Source: Armigeres subalbatus (lineage: Eukaryota > Arthropoda > Insecta > Diptera > Culicidae). Taken from it: a DNA stretch of 64,000 bases. This document shows, piece by piece, positions 19,644 to 30,010 of this stretch; position 1 is the stretch's first letter; each line of letters begins with the position of its first letter. Position numbers and translations under genes: made by a program. The notes under the pieces were generated by a model. It was not told where the DNA came from and did not search any database. It saw only the letters and a program-made list of their open reading frames with translations. The DNA is taken from positions 402,291,390 to 402,355,389 of the forward strand of contig NC_085141.1 of assembly GCF_024139115.2 (NCBI RefSeq). The letters are read 5' to 3'.

Positions 19644-20789
19644 TCACACATCGTCTTCTTGTAAACCGCCAAAGATGGTCCTAAGCACCCGTCTCTCGAA
19701 TACTCCGAGTGCTTGCAAGTCCTCCTCGAGCATTGTCCATGTTTCATGTCCGTAGAGGACTACCGGTCTTATTAACGTCTTGTACATGACACATTTGGTG
19801 CGGTGGCGAATCTTTTTCGACCGCAGTTTCTTCTGGAGCCCGTAGTAGGCCCGACTTCCACAGATGATGCGCCTTCGTATTTCACGACTAACGTTGTTGT
19901 CAGCCGTTAGCAAGGATCCGAGGTAGACGAATTCCTCGACCACCTCGAAGGTATCCCCGTCTATCGTAACACTGCTTCCCAGGCGGACCCTGTCGCGCTC
20001 GGTTCCGCCCACAAGCATGTACTTTGTCTTTGACGCATTCACCACCAGTCCAACTTTTGTTGCTTCACGTTTCAGGCGGGTGTACAGTTCTGCCACCTTT
20101 GCAAATGTTCGGCCGACAATGTCCATGTCATCCGCGAAGCAAATAAATTGACTGGATCTGTTGAAAATCGTACCCCGGCTGTTACACCCGGCTCTCCGCA
20201 TGACACCTTCTAGCGCAATGTTGAACAACAGGCACGAAAGTCCATCACCTTGTCTTAGTCCCCGGCGCGATTCGAACGAACTGGAGTGTTCGCCCGAGAT
20301 CTTCACACAGTTTTGCACACCTTCCACCGTTGCTTTGATCAGTCTGGTAAGCTTTCCAGGGAAGCTGTTCTCGTCCATAATTTTCCATAGCTCTACGCGG
20401 TCTATACTGTCGTATGCCGCCTTGAAATCAACGAACAGATGGTGCGTTGGGACCTGGTATTCACGGCATTTTTGAAGGATTTGCCGTACAGTAAAGATCT
20501 GGTCCGTCGTCGAGCGGCCATCAACGAAGCCGGCTTGATAACTTCCCACGAACTCGTTCACTAATGGTGACAGACGACGGAAGATGATCTGGGATATCAC
20601 TTTGTAGGCGGCATTAAGGATGGTGATCGCTCGAAAGTTCTCACACTCCAGTTTGTCGCCTTTCTTGTAGATGGGGCATATAACCCCTTCCTTCCACTCC
20701 TCCGGTAGCTGTTCGGTTTCCCAGATTCTGACTATCAGTTTGTGCAGGCAAGTGGTCAGCTTTTCCGGGCCCATCTTACCCGATACCAT
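19644..20789 (-). pseudogene. RTE reverse transcriptase domain
   Basis: This 381-codon frame holds most of the reverse transcriptase that copies the element's RNA at the nicked target. Visible motifs: CPIYKKGDK at about residues 38-46, YQAGF at 84-88, motif A HLFVDFKAAYDSI with Asp121, motif B RRGLRQGDGLSCLLFN at 175-190, motif C FADDMD at 218-223 with both catalytic Asp, and motif D/E around EEFVYLGSL. All expected catalytic residues are present. The N-terminal PNKAAGKDG motif lies upstream in another frame: a short deletion near 20785 converts GI...FKMGP into a shifted GSGKMGP junction. The listed ATG is therefore an artefact of the frameshift. Confidence 0.9.
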
Positions 20790-20843
20790 CCTTACCAGCT
20801 GCTTTATTGGGCTTTAGCTGTTGAATGGCATCCTTAACTTCCC

Positions 20844-21440
20844 TCAAGGTGGGGTTGGTTGGCTTCCATCGTCCGCTGAACTGACGTAGTCATCTCCTCC
20901 GCTGCCTTGACTTTCATTGCCTGTACTCTCAGCGCCATTCAGATGTTCCTCGTAGTGCTGCTTCCACCTTTCGATCACCACACGTTCGTCCGTCAAGATG
21001 CTCCCATCCTTATCCCGGCACATTTCGGCTCGCGGCACGAAGCCTTTGCGGGATGCGTTGAGCTTCTGATAGAACTTGCGTGTATCTTGAGAACGGCACA
21101 GCTGTTCCATCTCCTCGCACTCCGCTTCTTCCAGGCGGCGTTTCTTCTCCTGAAAAAGGCGGGTCTGCTGTCTCCGCTTCCGTCTATAACGTTCCACGTT
21201 CTGCCGGGTACCTTGCTGCAGCGCGACCGCCCGCGCTGCGTCCTTCTCCTCCAGAATCTGTCTGCACTCTTCGTCGAACCAATCGTTCCGTCGACTTCGA
21301 CCCATATACCCGACGTTGTTCTCCGCTGCGTCGTTAATGGCTGCTGACTGTATTCCAGCAGTCCTCAAGAGGGGCCCCATCGAGCTCACCCTCTTCCGGC
21401 AACGCTGCCTCGAGATGCTGCGCGTATGCAGTGGCGACAT
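20844..21440 (-). pseudogene. RTE linker region between endonuclease and reverse transcriptase
   Basis: A 198-codon frame overlapping the endonuclease frame. It has NDWFDEECRQILEEKDAARA, then a Lys/Arg/Gln-rich, probably helical stretch (VERYRRKRRQQTRLF), then the conserved RKFYQKLNASRKGF and VIERWKQHYEEHLNG. The original ORF switches into this frame near 21380, so one frameshift separates it from the endonuclease. A second, at about 20850, ends it in PTPP followed by a stop, where the other frame continues TLREVKDAIQQLKPNKAAGK. Confidence 0.85.
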
Positions 21441-22323
21441 CAGGTTGCTTCAGTCGCTCTAGGTCGTACCGCGGCGGTCGTCGGTACCGAACATTGTTGA
21501 TGACGGATAGTTTTGGGCGCAGTTTAACCATCACCAGATAGTGGTCAGAGTCGATGTTAGCGCCACGATATGTTCTGACGTCGATAATGTCGGAGAAGTG
21601 CCGTCCATCAATCAGAACGTGGTCGATTTGTGATTCTGTCTGCAGTGGCGATCTCCAGGTGTACCGATACGGGAGGCTGTGTTGGAAGTAGGTGCTGCGA
21701 ATGGCCATATTCTTGGAGGCGGCGAAATCAATTAGTCGTAGGCCGTTTTCGTTCGTCAGCCGGTGAGCGCTGAACTTTCCAATAGTCGGTCTAAACTCCT
21801 CCTCTTGGCCAACCTGAGCGTTCAAATCTCCTATGATGATTTTGACGTCGTGGCTTGGGCAGCTGTCGTACTCACGTTCCAGCTGCGCGTAGAATGCGTC
21901 CTTATCATCATCAGTGCTTCCGGAGTGTGGGCTATGGACGTTGATTATGCTGAAGTTGAAGAACCGGCCTTTGATCCTCAACCTGCACATTCTCTCGTTG
22001 ATCGGCCACCACCCGATCACGCGCCTTTGCATGTCGCCCATCACTATGAAAGCTGTTCCCAGCTCGTGTGTGCTGCCGCAGCTCTGGTAGATGGTATGAT
22101 TACCTCTAAACGTTCGCACCATTGATCCCTTCCAACAAACCTCTTGCAGCGCTACGATGCCGAATCCACGGTCCTTGAGCACATCGGCGAGTATGCGTGT
22201 GCTCCCGATGAAGTTGAGAGATTTGCAGTTCCACGAACCGAGTTTCCAATCGCTAGTCCTTTTTCGTCGCAGTGGTCTTCGCCGATGGTTCCGGTCCGTA
22301 CTCTCTTGTTGATTGTTCGTTGC
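21334..22323 (-). pseudogene. RTE APE-type endonuclease domain
   Basis: The frame is open from just after a TAA at 22324-22326, with no ATG. The GTG at 22182 is not a sensible start, because conserved endonuclease sequence precedes it: WKLGSWNCKSL is encoded at about 22214-22246. Further motifs are VALQEVCWKG (catalytic Glu), FSIINVHSPH, IIGDLNAQVG (Asp and Asn), QIDHVLIDG and DSDHYLVMV (Asp-His). This set is the complete APE nuclease signature used to nick target DNA. The likely original start is upstream, past the stop, so the 5' end of the ORF is damaged or used another frame. Confidence 0.88.
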
Positions 22324-22758
22324 TTATGATTTTTAAAGGCTGGCTTGCAGGGCCTGACACCAAACCCCCTAAATTTCCGGAGGACCATTCCTCCTTATTT
22401 CCGGTGGACCATGGTGCACAGTTTCACTTTTCTGGCACTCGGACGATGATCAGCCACCACTAACATGGAGAACAGACGCTGTTGTGAGCCGATCCTGACA
22501 TGGAGAACAGACGCTCAATAAGATTTGCACCTCTGGAGAGGAGCAAAACCCCCCCCTTCCCTGTCAGCATACGACCATAGTTCCCACCGGGGTTGGTGAC
22601 CCGATCTTCCCTAAGGTTGCTCGTATCCCGGCCAGCACCGCGGGGAGGTAGGGATAGGAGTTGCTGGGTAAGAGGCTAAGGACCGCGAGATGGGGTGTAT
22701 TTTATTCCTTCAGGTACGCGAAGTACCAATGGTACGCTTTACCCAGCATTTGCCGTGC

Positions 22759-23590
22759 CGAAACATCTGTATAGGCGTTGTATACTTTAGTCCTGATAAT
22801 GCTATAAATGTTCGGTGTATTGACAAACACATCGAATCTGTTAGTGACATAGATGCCATAGACGTCCTCAGGATTTCCATCTGCTTTTTTTTGTGATTTC
22901 AATCAGCCGCTACTAAACTGCAGAAAAAGTACCACGATTGAAATGTATCCGGATTCATCGTGCTCAACGTTCTCTAGATCCAGCACGGTTTTACCTGACG
23001 GTATGTCACTACTCAGCATGAAACGGATGAACTCCGTAATAAACAGTAGATGTCGCACATTAGCCCTTGTATTCGTTAACGATTTAGCATCTTTGGAATG
23101 TGAAGTCGTTGAAGCAGTTTAACTATTAGTAAAACCAGATGTATTCCACCCTGCATTAGCCGTTACTCTCAAGTGTTCAGTGCCTGTTTCGTTCGTGGAT
23201 CTAGCCCAGAGCAATCCGTTGAATTCTCGGAAAACTGATTTTACATCTTTGAACTATTCGCTTCAGCTGATTGACTGGTCACCATTGCACATGGCGTCTG
23301 ATGTTGATGGTGCAGTAGAATTCCTTGTGGACAAACTCAATCAGCTTTTCCAAAAGCAAGTTCCTGTCCAACGACAACCATTGACTTCACCGCGGTCTAA
23401 CCAGCTCCTACGCGATCTGAAACGTGGTCGAACTAGAGCGCTTTGAATACACAAAAGCAACAAGAATACCTCTGCTAAACGAAAGTTTATTCAAGCTAGT
23501 AACACCTACACTTCACTACACTCTGCATATACAAAAAACGCAATCCTAAACTGTTCTGGGCATATGTGAACACTGAACAGTAAGCGAAAA
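22759..23590 (+). pseudogene. CR1-like remnant, endonuclease to linker
   Basis: The frame resumes from 19314 across the RTE. RNICIGVVYFSPDNA and IDKHIESV come from the endonuclease. A broken stretch follows in which LALVFVNDLASLE and KPDVFHPAL are readable (about 23064-23156; families have LDLVFVND and YHPAL). Then 23180-23446 gives RKTDFTSLNYSLQLIDWSPL and DVDGAVEFLVDKLNQLF, the segment between endonuclease and reverse transcriptase in CR1 elements, followed by KRGRTRAL. The reading continues in shifted frames (KFIQASNTYTSL) to about 23590. No reverse transcriptase follows. Stops and shifts show it is dead and older than the RTE that split it. Confidence 0.75.
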
Positions 23591-24065
23591 TAATCTGGAT
23601 TTCTCTGCCGTATGTTTCTACAAGATTAATCTGGATTTCCCTGTTGTATGTTTCCCAGGGAATCAATTTTTCTTGGATGCGCATGCGAAACAAACGACAA
23701 AAGAGAACGAACGACAAAGCTTTGATTTTGTCGGAGATAATAATGACAAAGATCCGAAAAATTTTGTCAGCAACAAAAAAGAAGACAATATTGTTGCTAA
23801 CTTTTCATACCGTTATTTTGCAAAATTAGTAATCATCTTAACATCGTTACGTAATTTGTGATAGCCCTTAAACAAGGTACAAGTAAAGAATTCACGGGTT
23901 CTGGCGCTGCGAAGTAAAGATAATGTTGGCGGAATAATATCAGCGAAACACGTGACTCCAGCATTGGCCTACTTAGCCATGTTATCGAATGGAACTTTCG
24001 TCCAGCCGATGCTTCTTTTTTCAAGAGCTCAAATGACAGAACGCTTGACGAAGGACGCCTCATCG
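23591..24065. other. Spacer with a MITE end
   Basis: Nothing coding is certain. ACGTAATTTGTGATAGCCCT near 23851-23870 resembles the right end of the MITE at 10692-11063. The last 150 bp may be degraded upstream transposase sequence. Confidence 0.35.
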
Positions 24066-24067
24066 CA

Positions 24068-24370
24068 AACGTTTCTTGGTTGTACAAAAGTGGATTGATG
24101 ACGGCTTTTGACTTCGACAAATATTTCGACCACTTCCTAGTATACACTCGACGAACAGAATCGAGCCCGATATTGTTGTTGCTTGACGGCCACAGCTCAC
24201 ATATAATAAAGATTGCGTTTTTGGAAAAAGATAGGCCGGAACCACGTGGCTACCGCCGCACTGTCACTAGAGATGCACCTCTCCAGGGCATTCGACCAAT
24301 ACCTTGAAGAAAATCCACACAAGGTCGTTATCGTAAATTAGTTGAGTAAACTTTTTGGAAGAACGCTAAG
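24068..24370 (+). pseudogene. pogo-like (Tc1/mariner superfamily) transposase remnant
   Basis: The frame at 24080-24307 contains FDFDKYFDHFLVYTRRTESS and then ILLLLDGHSSH. The LLxLDGHxSH block is the second catalytic Asp region of pogo/Tigger-type DDE transposases. After a frameshift near 24245, another frame reads LPPHCH, matching the LPPH(x)TH segment that normally follows about 20 residues later. The helix-turn-helix part and first Asp are not seen. No terminal inverted repeats were found, so it is a decayed fragment. Confidence 0.7.
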
Positions 24371-24479
24371 ACGGGATTGATTCCACGGAATACGTATGTT
24401 AGGTAACGATTTTTTTTAACCTGCTGATGATACCGACATCGGCCTTTTATGCAGCAGCGGTACAAGTGATCAATGTGCA

Positions 24480-25005
24480 ACTGGAATTTTCGGAAGAGTT
24501 TCCAAAGGAAATGTCAATGGAATTTCCGACAAAACTCTTGAAGTAATTTCTGAATAATTCCTAAAAGAATGTCTAAATGAATTTCTGATTTCCAAAAGAA
24601 TTTCTAAAGGAATATTCGAAAGCCTTAAGGAGTATCTAATTAAGTTTCCAGAGGAATTTTTAATCAATTTTCTCAAAAATTCCTGAGAGAAATTATGAAG
24701 ATACTTCTGAGAAAATAGAAGATTTTTTTCCTAAAATTACTGGAAGAATTTGTTTGAGAAAATCATGGAATAATTGCTGATGAAAATCATTAAAACAAAA
24801 TTGAAGGAGTTCCTAAAGCAATTTCCAAAGGAGTTCTTAAAGAAATAAAAAAAGGATTTTTCTGAAGAAATTTTGGAAAGTTTTCCTGAAACAATTTCCG
24901 TAGGTATTCTTAAAAGAATTTATGAATAGGTTTCTGTAGGAATTCCAAGCAAATTTCCAATGGAATTTACATATTTCTAAAACAATTTCGGAAAAAAATA
25001 TTAAC
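24480..25005. repeat. Degenerate AATTTCC short-period repeat
   Basis: GAATTTC, GGAATTTCC and AAAGGAATTTCT-type motifs recur every 10-25 bp. It directly abuts the left arm of the foldback structure at 25006. Confidence 0.8.
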
Positions 25006-25139
25006 ACTTACGTACCTGACCCCTAATTTCACGTAAAACTAAATTTTCAAAATGATGGTTCTCAGCAGTCTTGCATTGGAATTTGGTTCTGTTATCTGCA
25101 ATCGAACACAAAATTCCTATAGTTCTAGGGACATTTCTC

Positions 25140-25805
25140 CCGGTCCGGGGAAATGGCCACTGTCTGATCAAGCCGGAAACAAGTCTTTTGACGTGTCAAA
25201 CTTCATGACTTTGCAAAACAAGTTCATAGAAATAAGTTCTGAGGGTATTTGGCTCATCTGGTCATACTCTGAAATGCTGGTTCCCTGGGGGAAGTGGCCA
25301 CTTTTTAATCATTACTGAAACCTGGCTTGCGACGTATCAATCTTTATGATTTTGCCAAATAAGTCAATAGGCTTTTGTTCTGAGAGTATTTGGTCCATCT
25401 GATCACATTTCGGAATGCCCCGGAATGCTGACTCCTGGGGGAAGTGGCTAATTTTGATCTATATTGAAACGTGGCTTGTGACGTAAAAATATTCATGATT
25501 TCCAAAACAAGTCAACAGGAATTTGTTCTAAGGGTATTTGGCCCATCTGATCACATTCCGGGGGAGGGCTGGAATGTTGGTTCCCTAGGGGAAGTGGCCA
25601 CTTTTTGTATCAATACTGAAACCTGTCTCACGACGTATCAAACCTCATGATTTTGCAAATTAAGTCCATAGGAATGTGTTCTGAGGTTATTTGGTCCATC
25701 TGGTCACATTCCGGAATGCCCTGGAATGTTGGTTCCCTGGGGGAAATGACCACTTTTTGATCAATTCCGAAACCTGTCTTGCGACGTATCAATCTTTATG
25801 ATTTT
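25140..25805 (+). repeat. ~150-bp tandem repeats, forward arm
   Basis: About four units. Landmarks are GGGGGAAGTGGCCACTTTTT (near 25288, 25436, 25590, 25740), CTTGCGACGTATCAA and GGTATTTGGTCCATCTG, spaced 147-151 bp. Confidence 0.85.
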
Positions 25806-26190
25806 GTAACCAGATGAACCAAATATCCTCAGAACAAATTCTTATTTACTTGTTTTGCAAAATGATGAAGTTTCATACGTTGCAAGCCAGTTTTCAGTAT
25901 TGATCAAAAAGAGGGTCACTTCCCCCTGGGAACAAACATTTCAGCCCTCCCTGGGAATGTGATCAGATGGACAAAATACCCTCAAGACACATTCCTGTGG
26001 ACTTGATTTGCAAAATCATGAAGATTGATACGTCGCAAGCCAGGTTTCAATATTAATAAAAATTGGCCTCTCCCCCCAGGGAATCAGCATTCCAGGGCAT
26101 GATGGACCAAATACCATCACAACACATTCCTCTGGGCTTGTTTTGAAAATTCATAAAGTTGGATACGTTGCAAGCCAGGTTTCAGTAATA
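25806..26190 (-). repeat. ~150-bp tandem repeats, reverse arm, first part
   Basis: The same unit in opposite orientation (CAGATG...CCAAATA, TTGCAAAATCATGAAG, AAGCCAGGTTTCAGTA). The orientation flips near 25805 without a spacer. Confidence 0.85.
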
Positions 26191-27478
26191 TAGGCTGACC
26201 AGATCATTTCGGTGAAAAAACGGGACAAACGCGCTTGCAAAACGGGATATGTCAAAAAACCTTGTGATAAAATTCAAGAGCTGTGGAAATTGCAAAATTA
26301 ATGGGCTTAATTTTCATTTTTCTTGTAAGAAATTAGAAATATTTTAGAAGGAATTATTCACGACCATAACTTTGTATTCTAAGTTAGTTGTGGAAAAATA
26401 CTAAACTACAAATATTTCTCTCTTCAATGGAAAGCAGACAAAAAACCCCGAAGGAATATAAAAAATGTGAATTTTAATATTTTATTTTTATCTGCTCTTA
26501 CACATGCATTAAGGTTTTGTTATTGACCGACCAATATCAAAAGCTTTTCCAATTCTGAACATTTAAAAATAACAAACAATAGTCAAAGTACCAATCTAAT
26601 CAATTCACAGTCCTTTTCGATCGAAACTGATGTTCAATTACGCTTAAAGTAGCCTCACACTTCAGGAATATTGTTAATTGGTTTTGTCCCAAGTGTTCCC
26701 CGCGGGACTCCTGCAATTTCATCGCGGAAAGGTAAAAAATCCTGGCCGAATTTCTTATTTCCATAACGGAATCCTATAAATCTCGTTAAATTAACAGACA
26801 AGTTCCTAAGGTGTGAACAAGCCTTAAAGTACGAGCATACCTTAGATCTAGCCTATAATCCGACCATTTTCCCTCGGTTTGAAACTGCCTTAAACTCGAT
26901 TTTGTTTAGTTGATTTATTATAAATTATTTGTTTCATGCCGTCGTATTTTACAGTGGATGATTTCGAAATAATCAGAATTATTCTGAAAGACTTTGAATG
27001 ATTCGAAAAGAATCAAATTATTGAACAACAGTACCTACTTCGGAAGATTTAAAACAGAATAATGTAAAACAAACTTAATCTTAAAATAAGAATATTTGTC
27101 CCTGTCGCTTCATTTATTTGACGTTGAGGCGTGACCTATTTTAAGGAAATACTTGTCAACCAAGTTACTACTTCCGTTCAATCCACTGATGAAATTGGCC
27201 AAATTTTAATGCCTCCGGTATAAGCAGAAAAAATCATTGGTTGTGTTAAAAACTCCCGAAAAAAAGTCGATCAATAGAAAATACAAAACGGCATAGAAAG
27301 CGTGGTAAATCTCTCTAATCGGGACGAAAAAAACTTTCTATGTATGATCAATGCAGAATTAATGAAAAAACGGGACAAATTGAGGATTTTTCAGATTACG
27401 ACGGGACAGCACAAAAAGGTCTAAAAAACGGGACTGTCCCGTTAAATACGGTACGTATGGTCAGCCTAAGTAATGATC
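26191..27478. mobile_element. 1.29-kb DNA transposon-like insert
   Basis: The left end TAGGCTGACCAGAT and the right end ATGGTCAGCCTA are inverted repeats, with ACGGGACA/TGTCCCG blocks close inside both ends. AGTAAT flanks it at 26184-26189 and 27479-27484; one extra A (26190) precedes the left end. The uninterrupted repeat unit reads CAGTAATGATCAAA, confirming an insertion. No transposase frame is visible, and the superfamily is undetermined (a 6-bp duplication is unusual). Confidence 0.75.
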
Positions 27479-28042
27479 AAAAAGTGGCCATTTCCCCCAA
27501 GGAACCAACATACCAGGGCGCCCCGGAATTTGACCAGAATTACCAAATACCCTCAGAGCAAATGCACGTGAAGTTTGATGCGTCGCAAGACAGGTATCGG
27601 AATTGATCAAAAAGTGGCAAAATAGAAAAATGGGAACCAGCTTTTCAGAAAGTGACCAGATGTACCAAATACGCTCAGAATACATAATTTTCCAAGTCAT
27701 GAAGTTTGATATGTCACAAGACAGGTTTCGGAATTGATCAAAAAGTGGTCACTTCCCCCAGCGAAGTGGACCCCCAGGAATCCAACATTCCAGGACGCTC
27801 CGGAATGTGACCAGATGGATCAAATACCCTTAGAACAAATTCCTATTGACTTGTTTTGGAAAATCATAAAGTTTGATACGTCGCTAGCCAGGTTTCAGTA
27901 TTGATAAAAAATTGGTCTCTTCCCCTAGGGAACCAGCATTCCAGGGCATTCCGGAATGTAACCAGATGGACCAAATACCCTCAGAACACATTCCTATGAA
28001 CTTGTTTTGGAAAATCATAAAAATTGATACGTCGCAAGCCAG
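27479..28042 (-). repeat. ~150-bp tandem repeats, reverse arm, second part
   Basis: About four reverse-orientation units, partly truncated, ending at AAGCCAG (28036-28042), where the 5.8-kb insert begins. Confidence 0.8.
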
Positions 28043-28739
28043 GGCCCTGTAGCATAATCTGACTAATAATATTAGCTACAAGCAAATATATTATATTAAC
28101 AATATGGTTCACTTCGAGTTTTTCCATACAACGAAATGGCGAACAATTTGCCGGTGATAACAACATCATCTAGCGAGCAAAGAGGAATCTAAACATGTTT
28201 TTTTCTAGCTTGTGCTGGAAAACCCTCCTGCCATCTTCCGGTGAGTAGTCATACAGTTGTTCGATGACATTTTACAGTGTGGGGATGTCCATACATTTTT
28301 CAATAAATCGATTATCGACTTTGTTAAATGCAAAATATCGACTTTGTTAAATGCAAACACTACTGTAAATATTTCGATGAAGCAGTGCAAAGCAGACAAA
28401 CTACACCTTTGCTTCAATCGTTCAAACTGTGAAAGCCGTTCCGCAAACATTAAAATGATTGTTCCACTGTAAACATTTCTATTCTATCATTTTCTTCAGC
28501 AAGAAATTTGATTAATTCTTTCTGAATATTATCGATATTATTCCAATGCATCATTCTTCTTCCTCTTCGGTGTCCTAAATTTCTACTGGAACTTAACACC
28601 TGCGTTGCAACTTATTATGAATTGAAAACTTTTGCTGTCCACCATTGATTGAATGAATATGTATCTTGAGTGGAAAGCCATGAAAGCCATCATCCGATTG
28701 CGTTTTGTTATGTTACGCTTATCATAATGGGTATGATTA

Positions 28740-28926
28740 TTTGGTTACATTTAGACATGGAAAGTGAATTGAACAAGTCGCTTGGATTAAACGCGTCCAA
28801 ACACCTTCGCTCAACTCACTTGAACGGATAGTAAGTTGAACATGTTCAACTCTTGGCAAGTAAATTTCATTAAACTAAGCTGTTCAATTCACTTGCCCTT
28901 TCAAAACGTAGCATTACGGTGAGATA
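28740..28926. mobile_element. MITE, second copy of the 6731-6925 family
   Basis: Shares GTTGAACATGTTCAAC, AAGTGAATTGAACAAGTCGC and TTCAATTCACTTGCCCT with the first copy; the right end AAACGTAGCATTACGGTGAG is preserved, and the left end is degraded. Confidence 0.7.
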
Positions 28927-29085
28927 TTTCGGCTAAACTTAATTACGCCTATTTTATTGTGCTTTCTCGATTTATCTCGATTATTCTCGTATCCAATATC
29001 AGATATTTTTTGGGATTTAATAGATTATTTTTCGATACTTTCGCATACTAGTTGAACGTACCCGACCTTGCTCGGGATTATACTA

Positions 29086-29471
29086 CAGTCGCTCTCCACA
29101 TCACGATATTGAAGGGACCATCGAGATAGGGAGAGATCGAGGAATGGAAGGAAAAACGGGAAACGGGTACTAGATCCAAAACAGCTTGTTGCTATGAAAA
29201 ACGACAACAAAACAAATATCATTGCTTATTGTTGATCTGTATTGTTATCGTCCAAATATGGTCTAGTAGCCTAAAAATTTGAACATATCGACAGAAGGAG
29301 AGTGAATGCAGAACAAAATACGATTACAACACATCGGGATAGAAAGATTTCAAGATAGGGAAGTTATCGAGATGTAGAAAGCCAAAATGTATGTAGATTG
29401 AAGGGACCGAGGAAACCATCGACATAGGGAGAGATATCGAGATATAGAACATCGAGATTTACAGAGTCAAC
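29086..29471. mobile_element. CTACAG / ATCGAGATAG element
   Basis: The left end CTACAGTCGCTCTCCACATC with GAAGGGACCATCGAGATAGG pairs loosely with the right end ATCGAGATTTACAGAGTCAA. ATCGAGATAGGGA-type motifs occur five or six times inside. It abuts the next element directly. The minus-strand frame at 29025-29222 runs through it and is not a gene. Confidence 0.65.
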
Positions 29472-30010
29472 TACCGTGCGGGACCGAAATCCGTACAGCA
29501 CCGACATCCGTCCACCTCATGAGATATCAATAAATTAAAGGGGGTTAAAGGTTATTAATGTAGGAATAATTTATCTTATCCTGTTCAGATACTTGACAGT
29601 AAGCTTTTAGGGCATGGAAATGGAAAGAAGGCTTTGAAATTAAAACAACAAAAATCGAAAACAAATCGCCACCCACCAAACGCGGAGTTTTTGCCGCCAT
29701 TTTGTTTTTGGGTAGAGCATAATTGCACCAAAAGTAACTATGTTTTAATTGCTAATTGCGAATCATTACATAAGATAAGCGAAATACAAATCCACGGTGG
29801 ACGGATTTCGAGACAGGAGAAGTTGATTTTATTCAATATTTTATCATATTTTTCGTAGTTTTTACGTGTAAATGTGAAACACTTCAAAAGTAGAAACCAT
29901 CATGCTCCTGTGTCAATGACAAACGTTTCATTTGCATTCGATTCCTATTTTCTAGTGACTTTTTCATATACTAAGCTGCTTAAGTGTACGGATTTCGATG
30001 CCCCACGGTA
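29472..30010. mobile_element. 539-bp TACCGTG-ended element, TA-flanked
   Basis: The ends TACCGTGCGGGACCGAAATC and GATTTCG...CCCCACGGTA are inverted repeats; TA may be the duplicated target, as in Tc1/mariner-type MITEs. GGTGGACGGATTTCG near 29790 repeats the terminal motif internally. Short frames inside (29634-29858, 29874-30062) resemble no protein I know. Confidence 0.8.

Larger units (their letters stand above)
19315..22758 (-). mobile_element. Near-full-length RTE retrotransposon, JAM1-like
   Basis: A 3444-bp non-LTR element on the minus strand, flanked by the exact 12-bp duplication CGAAACATCTGT (19303-19314 and 22759-22770) within a CR1-like remnant. In element order it has a ~430-bp 5' UTR (22758-22324), an APE endonuclease, a basic linker, reverse transcriptase, a C-terminal tail and a short 3' UTR ending in AAATAAATGAAATGAATGAA without a poly(A) tract. 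The single ORF typical of the RTE clade is broken in at least three places, so the copy is not autonomous as sequenced. Assignment to JAM1 is from recognition of this Aedes RTE type, not from a search. Related fragments are at 2169-2352 and 3236-6613. Confidence 0.9.

Noticed and set aside
20907..22125. Plus-strand frames of 85-146 codons
   Set aside because: Antisense shadows of the minus-strand JAM1-like ORF.
22702..22902. 66-codon minus-strand frame
   Set aside because: It crosses the RTE/CR1 junction at 22758 and is antisense to the CR1-like remnant.
27340..27606. 88-codon frame
   Set aside because: It spans the right end of the 26191-27478 insert and part of a satellite unit, so it crosses an insertion boundary.
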